A DNA stretch of 64,000 nt from Riptortus pedestris (Eukaryota; Arthropoda; Insecta; Hemiptera; Alydidae): assembly GCA_019009955.1 (NCBI GenBank), contig CM032233.1, forward strand, positions 100,157,001-100,221,000, read 5' to 3'. The notes beneath the pieces were generated by a model. The model searched no databases, was not told where the DNA came from, and saw only the letters and a program-made list of their open reading frames with translations. A program made the translations under genes and the position numbers. The first letter of the stretch is position 1. Every line of letters begins with the position of its first letter. Shown in pieces: positions 47,343 through 57,425 of this stretch.

Positions 47343-47581
47343 GAGGTAACATTCAAACCGTGCTTTGTCCATTTGTTTCATGCAAAGTGTGCTTGGTCCA
47401 ATTTATTATACTTATTACGCTAAACTATTTTAACAATGTATCTCATTGATAAAACATTTATTTAAACCATATAGGAGTATTTTTCATTACAAAAAACAAA
47501 TATATATATGTTTTATATTCAATTTCATGGTTTCCTAAAAAGTACATTCATCCGGACAAAGCACGGTTTGAATGTTACCTC

Positions 47582-47657
<76 letters not shown>

Positions 47658-47690
47658 GATATATATATATATATATATATATAGATAGAT

Positions 47691-47776
<86 letters not shown>
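47256..47776. repeat. Two long (TA)n tracts flanking a 33-bp inverted repeat
   Basis: A pure (TA)n run (47256-47339) is followed by ATGAGGAGGTAACATTCAAA and CCGTGCTTTGTCC, ending at 47370. The exact reverse complement (GGACAAAGCACGGTTTGAAT and onward) starts at 47554 and leads into a second TA-rich tract (47586-47776) with regular ATACATAT and AGATAG interruptions. The whole is a palindrome of well over 100 bp per arm with a spacer of about 180 bp. Open frames reading IYIYIY are artefacts. Confidence 0.92.
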
Positions 47777-47777
<1 letters not shown>

Positions 47778-48115
47778 CTAGCCAAGGTACCCGGCTTCGC
47801 TCGGGAAATCATTTGAGGCGGAAAGATTCTATTCTGTTTTTGGCAATGCTTCTACGTGTACAACTGCTCTTCCCGTCTGAGCCATTTTTTCCCCGTAAGG
47901 GTCCGTTGGGTGACCTATAGAAAAAAAATATTACATTTGAAGAATAAATGAAAATAAGTCTCTAATAATTCCCTCCGGCTGTTGGAACTATCCTTGTAAC
48001 TTTAATGCCAAGTTTGGAATAGAACAAATAAAGATTGAGGCCCCTAGAGCATAGAATGAGTATTGACAACGCCACATAACGTATTGAATACTTGTAAAAC
48101 ACTTATGTAATAGCT
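47777..48115 (+). repeat. Dispersed repeat head (ACTAGC...CCCGGCTTCGC) after (TA)n
   Basis: ACTAGCCAAGGTACCCGGCT is followed by TCGCTCGGGAAATCATTTGA, closely matching 61797-61845, and in both cases it directly follows a (TA)n tract. This head type with a (TA)n leader is widespread in arthropod genomes. The rest of the segment to the piggyBac-type element is less clearly shared. Confidence 0.65.
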
Positions 48116-49203
48116 TTAACCCTCCGTCGGGCGCGTGATCTCTCCGATACACGGTTTCTAGAAAAATATTTGCCACTCATCCTAGCAGAGAGTGGTGGTG
48201 TAGTGCTTCGAGTTATGTTGTTTATAGGACCCCCCTCAAGGTCAGTAGTGTCACTGCGTTTGGTGGAGTCGTGTGTTTCACCTGTCATTCAGTTTAATCT
48301 CCTAGATACCACGCTCCCGATCTCCTAAGTTTTTTTGAAATCTGTATTTCATAAATATATACATCAATTAACTTTCTCTTTATTGAATGGAATTATATAA
48401 ACCGATTTTTCTATTATTTTGCTCATACATGAGCTTTCAGAAGAACTTATTCAAGAAAATATTCAGTGACAACAGCAGACGCTTACCAACCGAACTAGAG
48501 ACGAAACTTGACGAGTACGGAGACTCATTGGACGATACATTGAGCTCAAGTACAGAACAGCATAAAAAAAGCCCCTCCACTACAACGAACTAAAGCAAAT
48601 GATGTGAACCAAGCAAAACTGAAAAGAAATGTAGGGTTATTTATTATTTTTCTGAGATTTGCAAAAGCAAAATTTGTTTACAACATAGTTCCACGCCTTG
48701 TCCTAATTGTAATGCTGCTCTGCAAAAGAGATAATAATTAAACTGGTATTTTTAAAAGGATTGGTACATTAAAATTTAGATGATTTTTAATAAGTCTTAT
48801 CTATAAGTGATTTCGAGCTACTTATTTTTGAATGAAGTTATATTTAGATATTTTGTTTATATTGTTCACAAACTGAAACGAATTATGAATAATTAAGACA
48901 TGTGCATTTAAACTATTTCTTTTGGTATTTGTATGTTTTAATAATATTTTAAAAATTATCGTCCACGGTTTTAATAAAAATGAATCTATAACCAACTTGG
49001 TTGTATTGTCTACCATGATTTTTTTTATTATAGTACGTGTCAATTTTGAAAATTATTTACTTCTTTCAAACAAATACTTCCTCAGATATGATTTCTAATT
49101 ACACACTGAACATTTTAGTGCAAAATATATATTAAAAAACTGTATTTCCGTAAAAATGGTTGAGGTTGTATCTCTGAGATACACGCGCCCGACCGAGGGT
49201 TAA
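48116..49203. mobile_element. piggyBac-type element with TTAA duplication
   Basis: TTAA at 48116-48119 is followed by CCCTCCGTCGGGCGCG. At the other end CGCGCCCGACCGAGGG is followed by TTAA at 49200-49203. The first 16 terminal bases match at 15 positions, and both start with CCC next to the TTAA target that piggyBac transposases duplicate. The element is about 1.1 kb, too short for a full transposase of roughly 600 residues. The right end also holds a small palindrome, TATCTCTGAGATA. It interrupts the dispersed-repeat region that starts at 47777. Confidence 0.88.
48387..48593 (+). pseudogene. Open frame inside the piggyBac-type element, possible transposase remnant
   Basis: A 68-codon frame with a hydrophobic start (LYKPIFLLFCSYMSFQKNLF) and an acidic, serine-rich end (KLDEYGDSLDDTLSSSTEQ). 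No piggyBac catalytic aspartates or cysteine-rich tail are visible. Its position inside the TIRs makes a transposase relic plausible, but I could not match it to a known segment. Chance is an alternative. Confidence 0.3.
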
Positions 49204-49565
49204 ACTAAGTGAAATTTCTTTTTTTGCTAGAAGTAAAATTTTTATTTACTTATTTTTTATGGGCCGAAAGAAAAGAATTTTATTCATTTACTTGTTGGCC
49301 TGATTTCTGCGTTTCTCTTACAGTAAATAAACTTTATTGGGATGATTGAGGGAGATGTTTCATATAAGCTAGTCTTACGGAGGTTGAGGGAGAGGGGGGG
49401 GGGCACAATCTTTTCTCGGGGACTTGCACTGTGATTTAGGCGTCCTGTTTACCTCCTCCTTGCCTAGACTCTATCCAATTTAGACTGTTTATACCAAACG
49501 TAATCTGCCCGCCCGAAACCTGTGTCTCATTTTAGCAGAAGTTTTCTTAAGTGATAATTTATTTA
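49204..49565. repeat. Segment duplicated near 54820-55010
   Basis: TTATTCATTTACTTGTTGGC, AGTAAATAAACTTTATTGGG, CTATCCAATTTAGACTGTTT and ACCTGTGTCTCATTTTAGCA recur in the same order at 54845-54990 with substitutions. The shared part ends in TTTTAGCAGAAGTTTTCTTA, a decayed Helentron-like 5' end. A G-run lies at 49394-49402. Confidence 0.65.
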
Positions 49566-49669
49566 CAGTACACTACACACTTGGTTAATTGATCTTAATT
49601 ACTACTCACAGAATGCACTGATAGCTTCACTGTTCTTGTTATTACACAGACCAATAATTCACTCACGGT

Positions 49670-49823
49670 CACTGAATTATACAAAAAGACGGCACTGCGC
49701 TGTCCTTTACTTCACGAAGTTAACGGCACTGCACTGTCTTAAACACGGCACTAAACTGTTACTTACAGTCACGGCACAACACTGTTCTTCTTATAAAAAC
49801 ACTTTACCGCACTGCCCCGCAGT
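49670..49823. repeat. Degenerate ACGGCACTGCACTGT tandem
   Basis: Around five spaced copies of a CGGCACTG(C/A)ACTGT-type unit, separated by variable AT-rich spacers of roughly 10-25 bp. An open 63-codon frame across it has no known motif. Confidence 0.6.
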
Positions 49824-50144
49824 GTGAGGGGGGGGGTTTAGAGGGGAGGATTTTCGAAATATCTCCGTTACTATACGTGGGATCGAAAACTTGAACAGAA
49901 TCAATCTTATTGCAAATTTAATTTACTATAAATATTGTTATATACATTTATTCTCTATCTTGAATATTAACCGAGATATTTGCATTTTGTATTAAATCTG
50001 GGCGGCTAACGGACGAGTGACTTACCCGCCAAAAGCTAGTTCGGCCGTTTCCTTAACTGCTTGGCTCTCGTGAAATTTCTGTATTGTAAAACATCACGTG
50101 GGAAATCTGCTTAGTTTACGCAGCCCCTATGTGACGGACTTTTA
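49824..50144 (+). mobile_element. Helentron-like element, 3' half
   Basis: Starts at the G-tract and runs through TTTCGAAATATCTCCGTTAC, the TCTATCTTGAATATTAACCG block, CGCCAAAAGCTAGTTCGGCC, GTGGGAAATCTGCTTAGTTT, hairpin ACGCAGCCCCTATGT and GACGGACTTTT. Its 5' half, including the microsatellite, is absent and replaced by the CGGCACT tandem. Confidence 0.85.
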
Positions 50145-51227
50145 TTTATAAAAATTCTTTTGGGACTTATAAACTCGGCACAAATAATACATAAACATTT
50201 ATACAGGTAGTGTGGGTGTCGGTATTCTAATTGTGAAGCGCTGGATTACTATGCTGAGGCGCCAAGTTCATAGATTTTTAAGAAATAGACGTTTGGTATA
50301 AACGGAAAGCTGCTTTTCCAGACGTAATTAACAATTAAAAAATAAAAATTGCGGGAAAACTGGCTAAACGAACTTTTACTCTGTGAGGTACATGCAAATG
50401 CATTGTGCGATGGCGTCACCATTCAAGATTTTACGTTTTCCTAAAATAAGAAACAGAACATGAGATATTGAGAGTATATGGGTACTCTAGGAAAAAATTG
50501 CAATAGTTGCAATTTAACAATTAATAAAATTGCTGTTCTATGCAGTTTTTCGCATTGAACTATATCACTTTTTTAATGAATTTCTTCAGATAAAATTTTT
50601 CGATTCGACTTATAATAACGCTGATATTTTATTTCAATAAATTATTCATTTCGCCCTTCTTAATACCTTTTTTCCACAAGACAGAATCCACATCTATTAA
50701 TATTTTTAAATTTTAATTTTATTGAGTTGAGTTATTATTGCCTTACCTCAAAGCAGAACTAATCATTTCATTCACAAATTATAAGCATTTCAGTGGAATA
50801 ATTATAAATACATGGTAATATGCATCCCAAAAATGTTTATATTAACGAAATATAATTGTGTACTTAGGTTTGTTCCTTTATGCATGTTGCATGTTTTCCC
50901 CTATCACACTCTGAGTCGCCTATTCTTATTTTTTGCTTATTTAATTTTGGTTGTAATTTTAATTTGTTTCTTGTGGTTTCTGTTTCTTATTATCATAAAA
51001 TGTTTTCAGTTTCAATGAAATCCAATCTGAAGGTTTGTAGCACCATATTTATTTTTTTAATTTTTTTTTTTGGGCCACCCTATCTTTAATACCATTATCA
51101 GTTCGAAACTCCTTTTATTGTATTACCAGTTAAGACGACGCTGTCTTATAAGCACTGGGAAACAGTGGTAATTTGAACATTTTTAAAAATTAGATGGACT
51201 TAGGGCCAAAAAAGAAATATATGTTCG
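50145..51227. other. AT-rich intronic stretch
   Basis: A faint Helentron-like trace (TTTTTCGATTCGACTTATAA, CGCTGATATTT) lies near 50598-50630. Hydrophobic open frames at 50812-51089 are AT-composition artefacts. No gene recognised. Confidence 0.45.
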
Positions 51228-51467
51228 TTTCGCTTGGCGTTTAACCTTTAGATCGTTAGCCGTTTCCGATGGAGAGATTCGTGACCCGATTTTTATGTAG
51301 TGAATGATCAACCCATAGTACAACCCCCCTTAACCAAGGAGGGGCTGTCAGACATATACACACGTTAGACTCTGCTGATCCACAAGCACTGCGACACTTG
51401 TGCCCACTGGTAGCGAACTCGTTAAATAGGTTTTTATTTTGGCGGGGATCGAACCTGCACCTATTAC
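51228..51467 (-). mobile_element. Possible SINE of a second family
   Basis: On the minus strand it has GCAGGTTCGATCCCCGCC (B-box-like), then CACAAGTGTCGCAGTGCTTG and TTGTACTATGGGTTGATCAT, and ends GGTTAAACGCCAAGCG. It does not match the first SINE family in its body. An A-box and target duplication were not identified. It abuts the 5' end of the next Helentron-like copy. Confidence 0.4.
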
Positions 51468-52117
51468 CAGATTTTCTTCAAGGGAAATCAGCTATTGAGG
51501 TTGTACTCATGTTCATTTTCGAAATTTGTCTTCAAATGTCCATCGATACTACCTAGTAGATGACGAAAATGAGGTCCGTTCAAAACTGTGTGTGTATATA
51601 TATATATATATTATATATATATTTGCGGTCGCAATTATTGTTTAATCATTACGAAACTCGGTATTTAGTCGTTTTATGTAAAAAGACAGATCAAGTTCGT
51701 TAACGGCTAAAATCGGACCAGAGGGAGGGGGAGGGAACTCGAAATATCTCCATTACTATACGTCGGATCGAAAACATGTATAGAGTCAATCTTATAGCAA
51801 AGTAAATGTACTGCAAATATTGTTATATAGTACAATAGTAGTAGTAAATACTAGATACAGTAAATAGTTTTCAATCAAATTAATACGTCATATTCATACA
51901 TATTACAGTAATTGTTTTTCTTTCCGGTAAGAAGTTGGCAGAACTGTTTGTTTACATTCAGAGGTTTTCCGTCGAGAGGTTTCTTGTTATCGTTCGTATT
52001 TATTTACTTAATATTCACGGAGGTGTTGTGTTACCGGTATGTAGATTTATCTATTGTTAAACTTCAAGCGGGAAATCTGCTTAGTTTACGCAGCCCCTGC
52101 GTGACGGACTTTTTTTA
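51468..52117 (+). mobile_element. Helentron-like element, complete, second subtype end
   Basis: The 5' end is CAGATTTTCTTCAAGGGAAA, with a short mixed GT/TA core (51589-51622), a G-tract (GGGAGGGGGAGGG), a truncated common module, then TTTCTTTCCGGTAAGAAGTT and TTACTTAATATTCACGGAGG of the second subtype. The 3' end is GGGAAATCTGCTTAGTTTAC with a perfect hairpin and GACGGACTTTTTTT. At about 650 bp it is an internally shortened second-subtype copy. Confidence 0.85.
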
Positions 52118-52390
52118 CCTTCACCTTACTGACGGTAGTGATAGCTGTAACTGCGCCTTAACCCGCATGGCCACCGGTGGCCCAAGATATATATATATAT
52201 ATTCAAGGGCTGTCTTTAGCTTTTGTATGTATGGAGAAATCGTTTATAAGTAAAATTTTCGTATATAAGTAAATTATTATGTCTCAGGGATAGTCGTATT
52301 CATGGCGTGAATATTATGTCTACTACTAATTAAGTAAACTGAAATTATGTACAGGTATATTTATTACGGGTGAATTAAACCACAAAATAA

Positions 52391-52878
52391 AGGAGGGGAG
52401 GAATTTCGAAAATTCAAAATGTCTGTTATTATTGAAATTTAAAATTTAATTGCTTATAAATGATGTTATGTATGCATTTTCTCTATCATGAATATTAACT
52501 GTGAATGGTTGTTTTACACATGGAACACTTTATTAGGACGTTAAATATTGTTTTCATTGAACTTTTACTGTGAGGGGTACAATCAAATACGTTGAGGGAA
52601 TACGCACTCATTTAAGATTTTACGTTCTTAACTCGAAAATGTTTATTCGATCAATACCATGCGCGATATTTTTTTTTATTCAACACTAAAGATCATATTA
52701 GTTAATGGCTGAATACGTACTGAGAATAGGGGGTAGACATTCAATAACCCCCACTTCTACTTATCCGGTTTTTACTTAGAAATATAAAATATAGTATATA
52801 TTGTGAGATCTATTGTGTGCCATTACAGCACGTAGGAAATCTGCTTAGCTTACGCAGCCCCTGCTTGACAGGACTTTA
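52391..52878 (+). mobile_element. Helentron-like element, third subtype, 5' truncated
   Basis: Starts in the G-tract region (GGAGGGGAGGAATTTCGAAA), then has TTTTCATTGAACTTTTACTG, ACGTTCTTAACTCGAAAATG and CCCCCACTTCTACTTATCCG. It ends GTAGGAAATCTGCTTAGCTT, GCAGCCCCTGCTTGACAGGAC. Confidence 0.8.
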
Positions 52879-53247
52879 ACAAGGTTTGGCACTAGTCTGT
52901 CAATTGACTAAGTTAAGCCTTCATTAAGCTCTTAGAAAAAATGAAAAAAATTAATTTTAAGGACAGACTAAATAACCCGTGAAGGACCATGGGCTCATGC
53001 TACATATGTCCATAATTGAAAATTAATGAAAACCTTTTCTTTTGTATTTTTTTTTCTTTGGATGAATAGTTCGATATTTATCAACTAATATTTAATAATA
53101 CAATAAAATTAACCCTATATTTGTATTTTTTTACGTTTAGTTTTCGTAGTAGTGGTATAAGTTATCTTTCATTTTAAATACCGTGTAATTAAATATACAA
53201 AAGAGAAAGTATATATAATAAAACTAAATTTAAATGTACTCCGTTTA

Positions 53248-53280
<33 letters not shown>

Positions 53281-53820
53281 ATACAATATGTAGGTGTCCC
53301 CTTTTCTGCTATGCACTTTTAGATATTAAGAATTTCAGTTTCATGCACAGGCTATCGCCATTCTTCATACTGATTGTGTAATATTTCATACTCAGCCCCA
53401 AAAGCCGTCACATAGTTTAGCAAGTATGTAGTTTCATGCGCAATGATGCACTTAATAATGAGATAAGATCTAGAATTCATTCCACCTATAGGTTAAGCAT
53501 ATAACGGATCTCAATGAGCTCTCTGGTGCTGCTTACAAATAACCTAATAAATAAACAGTGAAAATTTCTGAAAACATGAAAAGACATTGTTGTTGATATA
53601 AGAACGAAAACAAATAATTTCTTTTTGAAAATTTTGGTAAATAGAGACGATTCTCGAAATGAGCTGCAAATTACATAAAATTTCACATATGCAAATTGTT
53701 TCAATGGAAAAATCCAATTTAAGTGAATTACCGCAAACTTTCTTAAGACTCCTTTAAAAACTCCTATATGTTAGATGGAAAATTATTTGCCAGCTCCAAA
53801 TAATTATCTTTCTTGTTTTT
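52879..53820. other. AT-rich intronic stretch with poly-A run
   Basis: A run of about 28 A residues sits at 53251-53278. It could be a retrotransposon tail, but no recognisable 3' end precedes it. A 72-codon open frame on the minus strand (53486-53704) has no recognised domain. Confidence 0.5.
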
Positions 53821-54508
53821 AGAAGATCTCTAAGAAAATCAACTATTGAGGCTGTACTCGTGACGTGAATTTCTAATCATTTCTTCAAATGACCATCAAT
53901 TCTACCTAGTAGATGACGAAAATGAGGTCCATTAAACATTATATATATATATATATATATATATATTCGTCTGTTACCGTCATAAAGGTAGCAATTTTTT
54001 GTTTGATCGTTACCAAACTCAATATATAGGCTTTCATGTATAACTTAAGATCAAGTTCGTTGACGGCTGAAATCGGGCCGGAGTGGTGGGTGGTTTAGTC
54101 CGGAAGAAAATTGAAAATATTTCCGCCCTTATGAATTTGACCGAAAAATCGTATAAACCCATTCTGTTCTAAATTTAATGTTCTGTACACTTTTTCTTTG
54201 AATATTAACCAAGAGTTATACATTTCTTAATTTTCAGGGAATCCCACTTTCAGACACCGCATTTTATCAATAAGTGAATCTATGATGATACAACTTATTC
54301 CGAACTTAAATACAAAATATTGTTTTCGCCTAGATGTGATAAATGCAAATACGTTGACGGCGACGCTATAAATTAAGATTTTATTGACCGCCCTCTTCTA
54401 CTAATTGAATTTTTATTTGGAAATACACAGTGAGATGAGATCGGTATTGTTTTATACCTGCACGTGGGAAATCTGCTCATTTACTCTACTCCTGGGTGAC
54501 GACCTTTT
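53821..54508 (+). mobile_element. Helentron-like element, complete but diverged third subtype
   Basis: The 5' palindrome is eroded (AGAAGATCTCTAAGAAAATC) but AACTATTGAGGCTGTACTCG follows. The (TA)n core is at 53941-53966. Common module, GGCGACGCTATAAATTAAGA and GACCGCCCTCTTCTACTAAT are present. The 3' end is GTGGGAAATCTGCTCATTTA with a weakened hairpin. Confidence 0.78.
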
Positions 54509-54616
54509 GTTGTGAGGAGCCACTATAGTTCCAGGACATACAACATTTATTCCTGTGACGAGTACGTTTCTGGTATCTAATCATTTCTATGTTGGAATGC
54601 CTTGAATGTCTAATTT

Positions 54617-54745
54617 TAGCACACCTTTCTTTAGGGAAACCATCTATGGAGTTTGTACTCATGGCGTGATTTTTGAATGGAATGTATCAAATGGCCTTCG
54701 ATCTTGGAAAATGAGTTCCATTCACTTTCGTATATTTCTGTCAAC
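54617..54745 (+). mobile_element. Helentron-like element, eroded 5' fragment
   Basis: TTTAGCACACCTTTCTTTAG, GAGTTTGTACTCATGGCGTG and GGAAAATGAGTTCCATTCA follow the family order with many changes; it then ends. Confidence 0.6.
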
Positions 54746-54819
54746 GCTTTATTGTCCACATTTTTTTTTGGCTTGTCTTTAACTACATTTGTGTTGTTTC
54801 CTGTTGACTTCTGTATTTT

Positions 54820-54986
54820 CTTATGAGTCGGAGTAAAAGAGTTTTATTAAATTATTTGTTGACCTATTTTCCAGCTTCCCCTAATAGTAAATAAGTTTTA
54901 TTGAGTATTTTGAGGGGGTTGTTTTTCTATCCAAATTAGACTGCTTACATGGAACGTATTCTTCCCAACACCTGTTTCTCTGATTA
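54820..54986. repeat. Paralogue of the segment at 49204-49565
   Basis: Shares TTATTAAATTATTTGTTGAC, AGTAAATAAGTTTTATTGAG, CTATCCAAATTAGACTGCTT and ACACCTGTTTCTCTGATTAG with the earlier segment in the same order and orientation. It ends at the 5' start of a Helentron-like copy as the first one does. Confidence 0.65.
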
Positions 54987-55520
54987 GCAGATTTCCTTAA
55001 AGCGATATCAGCTATTGGATTGTTCACATGATGCTATTTTCAGACAATTTCTTCAAATTTCCATTGATCCTATCTAGTAAATAACATACGTAGGGTCCAT
55101 TCAAATCTTATATATGTCTGTTGACGCTCTGCAGTCTGGAGTATTTATTTAATTTTTACCAAATTCGATATTTAAGTGTTTCAAGTAAAACTAAAGATCA
55201 AATTCGCTAAGCCTGAAATAGAGAAGGGCCGTTTAGAGAAGGGCATAAGCAAGTTTTTAAATATTTGCATTGTTATAAAAACAATTTCATAACTCATTAG
55301 TTCATGTATTGTACGTTTTTCCTTAACCCAGGAATTAAAGGAGTTAATCCTACTTTTTCCTTTAAGGATTCTTTACACCTACTCATGGGATTGTTACTAA
55401 TTATTTCTTAACATCTCCCATTCAGCTTTGGTTTCATGCTAACATTAGATAATTACTAAGGGAGAACTTATATGTGCGTCATTCCAAAGTGTGGGAAATC
55501 TGCACCCCCCACCAGTTGGA
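54987..55520 (+). mobile_element. Helentron-like element, old copy with both ends traceable
   Basis: GCAGATTTCCTTAAAGCGAT at the start, GTCTGTTGACGCTCTGCAGT with almost no microsatellite, TAAGTGTTTCAAGTAAAACT and GTGTGGGAAATCTGCACCCC near the end. The terminal hairpin is unrecognisable. Its high divergence suggests an early insertion. Confidence 0.65.
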
Positions 55521-55900
55521 TTTTTTTTAAACAAATAATGTGAAAAAAAATTAATTATTATACATCCTTCAGCTCATTATACTATAAAATACACTATGAC
55601 CATCATTTCGGTTGCCTCCAAAAGTGTATTTTTCATATGAAAACATATTATGTTCTAGTTTTATTACTTCCTAATGAGGCAAGTACATTCCTTTAACAAT
55701 TAAAGTTCAGAAAGCTTCGTGAACTTGTATTTTGGATATTGGCCAAATTAGTCTACAGCATGTTTTTGTAGAAATAATACCATTATTGTGCCATGACCAG
55801 AATAATGTCCATAGTGTGTTTATTACTAAGTACGATGAAGGCCCATTTTTTCTGGATGTATAGAACTTAATCTTTTTTTATTTTGTAATTTAAAGAGACA
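55521..55900. other. AT-rich intronic stretch
   Basis: No repeat family or exon signal recognised. Confidence 0.5.
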
Positions 55901-55904
55901 AACC

Positions 55905-56000
55905 GACTCCGATGAAGTCAGGCATAAGACTAGCTTGACGTCCGAAACATGAAACTGAGCCACTCATTAGTAGCTTATACTCTTTGAAAATAAAATTTAT
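55905..56000 (+). mobile_element. Penelope-like element end motif (candidate)
   Basis: TCCGATGAAGTCAGGC is followed by a short loop and GCTTGAC (seven pairs with one wobble), then GTCCGAAACATGAAACTGAG, ending in AAAATAAAATTTATAC. The 'GATGAAG-hairpin-CGAAACATG' order resembles Penelope-like retroelement ends. No coding sequence accompanies it. It lies about 180 bp upstream of the second exon. Confidence 0.5.
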
Positions 56001-56181
56001 ACAGAATTACACACTAGGTCAAAATCTTTTAGGTTTTATATTAAACTTCTTTTAAATTGATTAATTCGTATTAAAATTATTTTCTCACAAATAAAGAACA
56101 ATAAAAATAAAAAATAAAAATTTCTTAAAGTACTAATTACTTATAATTTTCCTTTATTGAGAATTATATGTTATTTTCCAG

Positions 56182-56241
56182 GAAACAAAGAAGAGGAAGA
56201 AAACAAGAATGTAGAAAACGTAATTCCTCCTCCTACATCAG
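56182..56241 (+). CDS. Second exon of the MDM1-like gene (candidate)
   Basis: A 60-bp segment bounded by TGTTATTTTCCAG and GTAGGATGC. Taking the single base left over from the exon at 30551, the frame stays open and reads GNKEEEENKNVENVIPPPTS with one base left again, so both boundaries are phase 1. The acidic, asparagine-rich low-complexity sequence would fit a disordered linker between MDM1 repeats. One alternative frame is interrupted by TAG and another is open. Short length and low complexity leave room for chance. Confidence 0.5.
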
Positions 56242-57370
56242 GTAGGATGCTAATAAAAATATTTTTACCCTTCCCTGTATTGGTAAAACCATAGAATCTT
56301 CCCCGTAGTACGAAGTAATTTTCGATTGAACTTTTTGTTAAGTAGACAATTTTATTTTAATTAAACGTTGACACATCTAATAGTTTATGTAAACTATATT
56401 GACTACATGCTCATTTCATAATTTGGCATTTTTAAGCTTTTCCTGTTTTTTTTTTACGGCTTTATTTTGTAACGAATACAATTGTATTATCCTGGTAATC
56501 CGAATCGTTATTATAATATAGATGTGAACAGTGTACAAAGTGAGAAAACTATATTCATGTAATTTAATGTTCTGTTTTGTTTTTTTTTTCAAAATTTTAT
56601 CGTAAGAAATACTTCAACTATTAGGAAAATAGAATCAAAGAAACGAAGGAAACTAAAAATAATTTAACTTCAACAATTTAGGGTTAGTATGTCACTAAGT
56701 AAAATATAACTTCGTAAAGATACATTAAACTTGTCTAGCTTAACTTATTTTTTTTATTATTAAATGTCACATAAAAATTAACTGTTTTTGAGATGAAGGC
56801 ACATTTTATATGCCAGATTAATAAACAAATAATTCATGGCATTAATCTTCAATAGGAATTAAACGTTTTCATTTATGCGCTCAAAAAGAATTTCTGCCTT
56901 GCTTATTTTTAATATTTCTTAAAACCGAATATCATAATTTTAAATTAGGTGATAATAAGACCACTTCTTATTAATAATAAGAAAATATAAATATATCTAA
57001 ATAACATATTAATAATGAATGAAAAATACACAAACACGAACATGATTAAGAAATCAATAAATGTGGTAAAAATAAGAGAAATGTTTACATAATATAATAT
57101 TAGATTTCCTGAAATATTTTATGAATGCCGTAAATATGAAACCTTCCTCAAGACAAAAAGAAAAAAATGTAATGAGATCCCACACTCCGATTTTTCGAGA
57201 ATGGAGTCTTGAGCACAAGCTGAATATCTATTTACGACTTAGGTCGGCCCTTAGCTTTGAACCAATAGATGCCTATATGCAAATCACCTTCTATTACATA
57301 TTAAGGTGATACTGAGTTCTCATTTTATCTGATATTTACCACTTTTGATAGGAACTGAATTGATTATATT
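56242..57370. other. AT-rich stretch, presumed intron
   Basis: No further exon in the required phase was recognised. A 62-codon open frame at 57121-57309 is not flanked by convincing splice sites. Confidence 0.45.
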
Positions 57371-57425
57371 AGCAGATTTCCCTTAAGAGGTCGTACTCAT
57401 GATGCGAGTATCTAAAAATTTCGAG
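57371..57425 (+). mobile_element. Helentron-like 5' tip fragment
   Basis: AGCAGATTTCCCTTAAGAGG is followed by TCGTACTCATGATGCGAGTA. About 14 bp between the palindrome and GAGGTCG, including the second palindrome arm, have been deleted. Confidence 0.75.

Larger units (their letters stand above)
30642..56181 (+). other. 25.5 kb intron of the MDM1-like gene (inferred)
   Basis: The donor at 30642 and the acceptor at 56180-56181 are phase-compatible (phase 1). Between them are about twenty Helentron-like copies or fragments, two SINEs plus one candidate, a hAT-type and a piggyBac-type element, two minisatellite-like arrays and long microsatellites. No competing exon was found inside. Unseen small exons cannot be excluded. 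Confidence 0.45.

Noticed and set aside
47525..47812. Long open frames reading IYIYIYIY or similar across (TA)n and (CA)n tracts (also 6461, 15324, 19550, 33221, 39542, 41342, 47114, 60105, 62762)
   Set aside because: They are automatic translations of dinucleotide repeats without any non-repeat protein signal.
53251..53278. Processed pseudogene tail at the poly-A run
   Set aside because: No coding-like or repeat-family sequence precedes the A-run on either strand and no flanking duplication was found.
55905..55960. Active hammerhead ribozyme
   Set aside because: The CUGANGA core is changed to CCGATGA and stem II is not directly next to GAAA, so the conserved geometry is not met. Kept only as a Penelope-like motif.
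57121..57309. Exon candidate (62-codon open frame) downstream of 56241
   Set aside because: No acceptor and donor in the required phase, and AT-rich codon content like the surrounding intron.
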